DNA from: Arachidicoccus sp050436765
Lineage (GTDB): Bacteria > Bacteroidota > Bacteroidia > Chitinophagales > Chitinophagaceae
Length of the DNA: 29,122 nucleotides
Assembly (NCBI RefSeq): GCF_050436765.1
Contig: NZ_JBNQGD010000055.1
Span: forward strand, 1-29,122
Direction: 5' to 3'
Below, piece by piece: positions 24,746-29,122 of the stretch. Under the pieces are notes generated by a model. The model was not told the origin of the DNA and did not search any database. It worked only from the letters and a program-made list of their open reading frames with translations. The translations under genes and the position numbers were made by a program. How positions within the stretch are numbered: the first letter of the stretch is position 1; each line of letters starts with the position of its first letter.

Positions 24746-24761
24746 CTAAATAAAGATTATT

Positions 24762-25700
24762 ATGAAAGCAATCATTGTAACAGATCAGACTGCCGGAACA
24801 GCTGGGATGAAATTGGTGGATCGACCCGAACCACAGGGGCTCGAGGATCTATCTGGCGCGAACTATGGTGATGTTGTAGTTCAGGTTCATGCATCGGGAT
24901 TCACCGCGGATGAACTCTCATGGCCATCGACCTGGGTCGATCGCCTGGGTCGTGACAGGACGCCTTCGATCCCTGGCCACGAGCTTGCCGGAGTCGTCAC
25001 GGCTCTCAGCTATGGAACCACCGGGCTATCGGTAGGGCAACGGGTGTTCGGCCTCACAGACTGGGTTCGTGATGGCACGTTGGCGGAATATGTAGCCGTT
25101 GAGGCACGTAACCTCGCGCCACTACCGGGTGATGTAGACTTTGCAGTGGGGGCAGCCATTGTGATGCCGGGTCTGACCGCATGGCAAGGTCTATTCGACC
25201 ATGGCCGCCTTCGTGCGGGACAGAGCGTCATCGTCCATGGTGCAGCGGGCGTAGTCGGCTCTATGGCGACTCAACTTGCCCGTGAGGCAGGTGCCTACGT
25301 CATAGGCACGGGCCGCGCCACCCATCGCCAGACGGCGCTCGATTTCGGTGCACAGCAATTCATCGACCTTGATAATGAGGCTTTGGAAGAAGTAGGCAAG
25401 GTCGACCTTGTTTTTGATGTTCTCGGCGGAGATGTCTTGATGCAGTCTGCGGGCGTGATCAAACCCGGAGGGACTTTGGTGACGATAACCGGTCCTACTG
25501 AGGCTCGACCCGTTGGTGGTCTGACAGTCGACTTCGTCGTCATACCCGATCGTGCACAATTGAATGAGATCGTCCAGCGGGTCCGAGATCAAAGGCTTCG
25601 TCCCAACATCGGCACTACTGTATCTCTCAATGATGCCATCTCTGTTTTCAATTCGACTGATCGGCGCAAGGGGAAGACAATCATTCGCATCCTCCCATAA
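24762..25700 (+). CDS. NADP-dependent quinone oxidoreductase-type MDR protein (GC-rich)
   Basis: A 312-residue medium-chain dehydrogenase/reductase of the zinc-independent quinone oxidoreductase branch. The catalytic domain shows the PSIPGHELAGVVTAL and GQRVFGLTDWVRDGTLAEY motifs, and the Rossmann part shows SVIVHGAAGVVGSMATQLAR with GTGRATHR downstream, consistent with NADPH binding. The structural-zinc cysteines are missing. Likely role: reduction of quinones or reactive enones, a detoxification function compatible with the stress-related surroundings. The gene is clearly GC-richer than its neighbours, with frequent C/G third positions, suggesting recent horizontal transfer. The divergent MocR gene may regulate it. 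Confidence 0.88.
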   Translation: MKAIIVTDQTAGTAGMKLVDRPEPQGLEDLSGANYGDVVVQVHASGFTADELSWPSTWVDRLGRDRTPSIPGHELAGVVTALSYGTTGLSVGQRVFGLTDWVRDGTLAEYVAVEARNLAPLPGDVDFAVGAAIVMPGLTAWQGLFDHGRLRAGQSVIVHGAAGVVGSMATQLAREAGAYVIGTGRATHRQTALDFGAQQFIDLDNEALEEVGKVDLVFDVLGGDVLMQSAGVIKPGGTLVTITGPTEARPVGGLTVDFVVIPDRAQLNEIVQRVRDQRLRPNIGTTVSLNDAISVFNSTDRRKGKTIIRILP

Positions 25701-25735
25701 AAAATCAGGAAGGCCGAGCAGTGTGATTTTTTATT
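25701..25735 (+). terminator. Weak hairpin after the oxidoreductase
   Basis: Immediately after the stop codon, aaaaatca and tgattttt form complementary A/T-rich arms around about 16 bases (ggaaggccgagcagtg) and lead into a T run. It may act as a terminator, but the stem is weak. Confidence 0.3.
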
Positions 25736-25908
25736 GATGAGTATATTGCTGAACTACGACGAGTTGCAGAAAAGTAAAATATTCTTAAATGTAACTATGA
25801 TAAGCAACAATATAAAATATTAGCTTCCTAAATCGAGGCTGTGAAATGATGGACTCATTACTTACTTATAACATCATAATATAATATTCCGTTCTAAAAC
25901 TGAAGATC

Positions 25909-26424
25909 ATGATACATAAAAAGGAAACTGTGCGCCTCTTTGCAAAAGATATCACCGGAGACTTGGCCAAAGACCGTCAGGAAGTTATTGTCAATTGGAG
26001 GGCTGGGCAGCTGGTATTAGACGAACCCTCCTTCAACGGGGGCAAAGACATTGGCCCGGATCCCTTTACAACTATATTGTCAGGATTGGTGGGCTGTACG
26101 TTGACTACATTACGTATGTATATTAACAGAAAAGGTTGGAATATTACAGACATTCATTGCTCGGTAAATATGTTGCAAAAGACAGAACCATTCAAGACTT
26201 TTATTTTCAGAACCCTTTCCTTTGGCCAGCCAGTGACAAATGAGCAAAAGGAAAGGTTGCTCTGGATAGCCAGAAATTGCCCAGTTGCCAGATTGTTACA
26301 AGGTGAAATCACGATAGACACACTTCTATCCGATAATGCAGCTGTACCTGCCGGAACTGGTAATTATCCTCCATCAGACACGGAGTCCCTTCAAGCAACT
26401 GAAAATTATGCTTCGCAAATTTGA
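25909..26424 (+). CDS. OsmC-family peroxiredoxin-like protein
   Basis: A 171-residue OsmC/Ohr-superfamily protein. Such proteins reduce organic hydroperoxides with two cysteines, here Cys63 in GLVGCTLTTLRMY and Cys124 in ARNCPVARLL, both in the expected contexts (central helix and NCPV motif). The N-terminal strands (VIVNWRAGQLVLDEP) and GGKDIGPDPFTTILSG are typical. A 30-residue polar C-terminal tail after the conserved core is longer than usual. The catalytic donor in related enzymes is lipoyl or thiol-based, so the flavin disulfide reductase next to egtB is a conceivable partner, although distant. Its promoter should lie in the 173 bp upstream. Confidence 0.88.
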   Translation: MIHKKETVRLFAKDITGDLAKDRQEVIVNWRAGQLVLDEPSFNGGKDIGPDPFTTILSGLVGCTLTTLRMYINRKGWNITDIHCSVNMLQKTEPFKTFIFRTLSFGQPVTNEQKERLLWIARNCPVARLLQGEITIDTLLSDNAAVPAGTGNYPPSDTESLQATENYASQI

Positions 26425-27103
26425 CTCGGTAGAAAAATCATTAGTGTTCTAAATTCTTTTATATAAGGTGTGACTGCATTTAGGAGCTGATGGCTATGCA
26501 TGATGGGTAATGTTGTTAATACGAACTCGGCAACCTAGCACCCAATGGTACTTTATTTTATACCTTATGGTATAGATGTATGTGGTCTGTCTTAGAACAG
26601 AACGCCTCACTAGTTCATTATAATCTTACAGAATAATATATCCAAGCAGATATTTGAATTGAATTTAAAATGGAGTTTTCAATCAAAGGGTATGTTATCT
26701 TTGTTATAGGATAATTGAGAAAGATTGAGGTATGTTTCCCATCATTGGATATACTTTATTTACTTTTCGCCATTATCTTATGAATTCAGTGTTGATTTTC
26801 ATCGGGAAGTCTACAAATCGTCAGAGATCCTCAGATAAAGAATTAGATCTTAACGCTACGGTTATATTTCTACTCTGACCTACTCGAACCTATCACTAAA
26901 GTTATATTTGTTCTTTCTGATTTGCTCCACTAACTTTCTTTAAATTGTTCAAGAACGGATTATCACTTTTGCAAAAATATATTTATAGTTGTTATCGATT
27001 TGTTACAAGGAAATTGTTTCTAAGTGGGTGTCTATAAGGTCTTATAGATTCTAGGTTTTTATTTTAATGTCAAAAAAATACTAGTTAATAAAGTTATTGG
27101 AAG
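26425..27103. other. 679-bp intergenic region
   Basis: AT-rich with no convincing coding frame; the longest ATG frame (from 26732, about 48 codons) shows no family features. It contains a perfect 18-bp inverted repeat 55 bp before the AraC gene (27031-27048) and a 9-bp direct repeat, gttatattt, at 26861 and 26901. Confidence 0.5.
27031..27048 (+). promoter_or_regulatory. Perfect 18-bp inverted repeat upstream of the AraC gene
   Basis: The sequence tctataaggtcttataga has perfect 8-bp arms around a 2-base centre and ends 55 bp before the AraC start. It is a candidate operator or transcript hairpin. AraC proteins usually prefer direct repeats, so another dimeric regulator is equally possible. 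Confidence 0.45.
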
Positions 27104-27985
27104 ATGAGTGAACAATTGAAAATAGAATTGGTGAACCCTCAAACAAATGTGTTAGCATTTAGGCTGATACAGCTTAAAGACGACCAGTATTTTAAAAGTT
27201 TGAAAAGCTATAATTGTTATAAAATAATCTTGATAAGAAAAGGAAGTGGTAAATTAACCTTTGATATGGCAAAGTATGATTTCTCTGAAAATTGTTTAAT
27301 CAGATTTCCGATCTATCAGCCATTTCAAATCGAAGCAGATGGTCCAATTGATGGTGTATTATTACAATTCCATCCGGATTTTTTTTGGAACCATAAATAC
27401 GATATGGAATTAACAAGTAAGCAGGTGCTATTCAAGAGTATCGGTGAAATCCCCTTAATAAAAGTAAGCAAAGAGGAAATGTCTAAATTAATGCATCCAC
27501 TTGATCATCTTCTCTTAGAACTCAACAATGACTCAATAGGCCGTTATGATATAGCGATCTCCTGGGTGAAAATATTCATGATCTACGCTTCGCGGATAAA
27601 AATGGAAAGAGGAATAATACACTCTGAACCCCTCTCGGAGGTGCATTATACTTTTAGGGAATTGGTTAATGCGGTAGAAGAACATTTCCATCACAAGCAT
27701 CGACCTGCGGATTATGCAAAATTGTTGAACCTTACTGTCAAGACACTCAATCGAATGGCTAATCAGTATTTAGGTAAGACAGTAGGAGATATGATTTCAG
27801 ATCGCATAATCACCCAAGCTAAGCATGAATTATATTTAAATAACAATCCAATCAAAGGAATTGCTATTGAACTTGGATTCCATGATGTATCTTATTTCAG
27901 CCGATTTTTTAAAGCACGGACTACCGTATCTCCGGAACAGTATCGTAAATCATTAAGGGGGAATTCAAATGAAACTGCAGTTTGA
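27104..27985 (+). CDS. AraC-family transcriptional regulator
   Basis: A 293-residue regulator. The N-terminal half resembles a cupin-like ligand-binding domain (YKIILIRKGSGKLTFDMA, then a strand-rich segment to GVLLQFHPDFFWN). The C-terminal ~100 residues are a double helix-turn-helix: DYAKLLNLTVKTLNRMANQY and IKGIAIELGFHDVSYFSRFF with the family ending VSPEQYRKS. The ligand is unknown. It faces the Crp/Fnr-like gene convergently, and no obvious target operon adjoins it other than osmC upstream. Confidence 0.88.
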   Translation: MSEQLKIELVNPQTNVLAFRLIQLKDDQYFKSLKSYNCYKIILIRKGSGKLTFDMAKYDFSENCLIRFPIYQPFQIEADGPIDGVLLQFHPDFFWNHKYDMELTSKQVLFKSIGEIPLIKVSKEEMSKLMHPLDHLLLELNNDSIGRYDIAISWVKIFMIYASRIKMERGIIHSEPLSEVHYTFRELVNAVEEHFHHKHRPADYAKLLNLTVKTLNRMANQYLGKTVGDMISDRIITQAKHELYLNNNPIKGIAIELGFHDVSYFSRFFKARTTVSPEQYRKSLRGNSNETAV

Positions 27986-28084
27986 TTTGTACACATATGA
28001 TATTTAAGCTGCTGGAATGTATGGGCTTTAGATCAAACTTCACCCCCTAGCTGCCAATATATTCATTACCAAATATTATAAATG

Positions 28085-28675
28085 TCATAGACTGACCATA
28101 TTCGTACGTATTCTGGTTAATGTCTCCCTTGTTATTCCAAGATAGGACGCAATTATATATATCGGAATTCGATTGTGCAATTGCGGAAAACAGCGGATAA
28201 ATTGTCGATACCTTTCTTCTGCTTGGTGACTAAGCATCATATATATTCTGTCACGGGAGCTACTACACTCTTCCGCAATAATTTTAGTATTAAGTATATT
28301 GAAATTAGGGATTTCTCTCAATAGACTTTTAAAACTATCTTCCGAAAACTGTATGATCACGGTATCTTCTAATGCATCAATAAAATCATTCGACGGTGTT
28401 CCGGATACTAGACTTAAACGATCATTCATCCAATGATTGACTGGTGAAAGAGCAAATATATGCTCATTGCCGTTGTTGTCGATCCGGTATGATCTGAGAC
28501 AACCACTGCATACAAAAGTGTGATATCTACATACGCAACCCTGACGTAATAAATATTGCCTTTTCTTAATTTGCTTTGATATCGCCAGTGACTTAATCGT
28601 TGCAATCTCTTTTTCAGAAAATAAACAATATCTACTGATATAGCTTTCAAATAAACTGAATATATCTTCGGACAT
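28085..28675 (-). CDS. Crp/Fnr-type regulator
   Basis: A 196-residue protein with a cyclic-nucleotide-binding-like beta-roll (residues ~10-120; KKRQYLLRQGCVCRYHTFV, CLRSYRIDNNGNEHIFAL) and a C-terminal helix-turn-helix, IYIIASYLGITRETLTRIR. This is the Bacteroidota Crp/Fnr subgroup in which ligand-binding residues of genuine CRP are usually lost; the effector is unknown. Four cysteines lie in the roll (in YCLF, GCVCR and SGCL), which could reflect a redox or metal signal, but no known cluster-binding pattern is evident. It is convergent with the AraC gene, 99 bp apart. Confidence 0.85.
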   Translation of the reverse strand: MSEDIFSLFESYISRYCLFSEKEIATIKSLAISKQIKKRQYLLRQGCVCRYHTFVCSGCLRSYRIDNNGNEHIFALSPVNHWMNDRLSLVSGTPSNDFIDALEDTVIIQFSEDSFKSLLREIPNFNILNTKIIAEECSSSRDRIYMMLSHQAEERYRQFIRCFPQLHNRIPIYIIASYLGITRETLTRIRTNMVSL

Positions 28676-29018
28676 TAATAGGAATAACTGGTTACTTTAA
28701 GTAATTTTAATATCAAAATTCTAATTGAATGTTATTTCAACAAACCAAAATATCTACGTCTTGATAATTTTTGATCTTCCTGAGATTCAATTTTGACTAA
28801 TTTATCTCTGTAAAATTAAAGCATATAGTAAGGGTTACAAATGGACAAAAAGGACAATCTGTTGTAAAATCTGCCTGGATTAATTAGAGCTATGAATCAA
28901 TTTTTGAGAATTAGCCTTTACCAATTCTGATTCAGAGGTTAAGGTGTTTCATTTTTAATTTCACTTATGCAAACTATTAGGGTGTGCCTAAATAAAGCGC
29001 GAACGTAAGATTGTTTCA
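28676..29018. other. Intergenic region, nothing clear
   Basis: 343 bp of AT-rich sequence upstream of the Crp/Fnr-like gene. It should carry that gene's promoter. I see no credible gene, repeat family or terminator. Confidence 0.4.
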
Positions 29019-29122
29019 TTATGAATATTCAAAAAAGCCCTTATCTTCAGAACATGCTATAAATAAGGTATCCACCCCACGAACTACATCTTGTTTAATT
29101 CGATAAAATTTTGTGGGTATAG
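29019..29122 (-). CDS. C-terminal fragment of an unidentified gene
   Basis: The right edge cuts a minus-strand frame that is open to its TAA at 29019-29021. The 33 visible residues include FYRIKQDVVRGVDTLFIA and end SEDKGFFEYS. The composition is protein-like but the family is not recognisable from so little. Confidence 0.35.
   Translation of the reverse strand, partial: IPTKFYRIKQDVVRGVDTLFIACSEDKGFFEYS

Noticed and set aside
25191..25592. 133-codon minus-strand frame opposite the oxidoreductase
   Set aside because: GC-rich genes give long open frames on the other strand; no recognisable protein.
26732..26878. About 48-codon ATG frame in the long spacer
   Set aside because: No ribosome-binding context, no family features and unlike neighbouring codon use.
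26861..26909. Direct repeat gttatattt spaced 40 bp before the AraC gene
   Set aside because: Only 9 bases match and the flanks diverge; in AT-rich DNA this is easily chance.

Overview
The window reads as a low-GC member of the Bacteroidota (Sphingobacteriales/Chitinophagales-like). The evidence is a hybrid-type sugar sensor with Reg_prop and Y_Y_Y domains, lipoprotein GH43 glycosidases, a FecA-type TonB receptor with Bacteroidota-style outer-membrane features, and the general AT-rich style of intergenic DNA. There is one 10-N assembly gap (16801-16810). No rRNA, tRNA, CRISPR array or complete insertion sequence was found.

Region 1 (1-8378) is the edge of a plant-polysaccharide utilisation locus. 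A truncated secreted glycosidase and two GH43 lipoproteins lie on the minus strand. Divergent from them is a two-component sugar sensor that is split into a histidine kinase and a separate receiver/AraC protein, where these are normally fused. A secreted type-B carboxylesterase follows. The spacer between the GH43 genes and the kinase carries a 21-bp tandem repeat with a third copy 90 bp upstream, a good operator candidate. No SusC/SusD pair is visible; it may lie beyond the left edge.

Region 2 (8624-20405) is a long minus-strand run. It starts (in transcription order) with egtD, a class-I flavin disulfide reductase and egtB, packed at 11-nt spacings. It continues with an NTF2-like protein, a Gre-like factor, a fused MsrB-MsrA, thioredoxin reductase, glutaminyl-tRNA synthetase, a small GNAT, DoxX and an orphan FecA-type receptor. 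The head of the run is a thiol-antioxidant and protein-repair cassette: a histidine-betaine thiol pathway (hercynine to an ergothioneine-like product), a candidate dedicated reductase, methionine sulfoxide repair and its electron supply.

Region 3 (20406-29122) continues the stress theme on the plus strand with a frameshifted DUF1003 gene, a Dps, an NTF2-like gene, an SPW-type membrane protein, an NADPH-type quinone oxidoreductase and an OsmC peroxidase. Regulators are a MocR/PdxR-like protein, an AraC protein and a Crp/Fnr-like protein. The NTF2-like gene (21952-22353) and the oxidoreductase (24762-25700) are visibly richer in GC than their neighbours and look imported. Several short coding-like remnants suggest past gene loss.

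The most promising system is the egtD-reductase-egtB unit. A flavin disulfide reductase sitting between the two core ergothioneine enzymes, with msrBA and trxB downstream, suggests a self-contained thiol-histidine redox cycle. This is inference from gene order and motifs and has not been tested.
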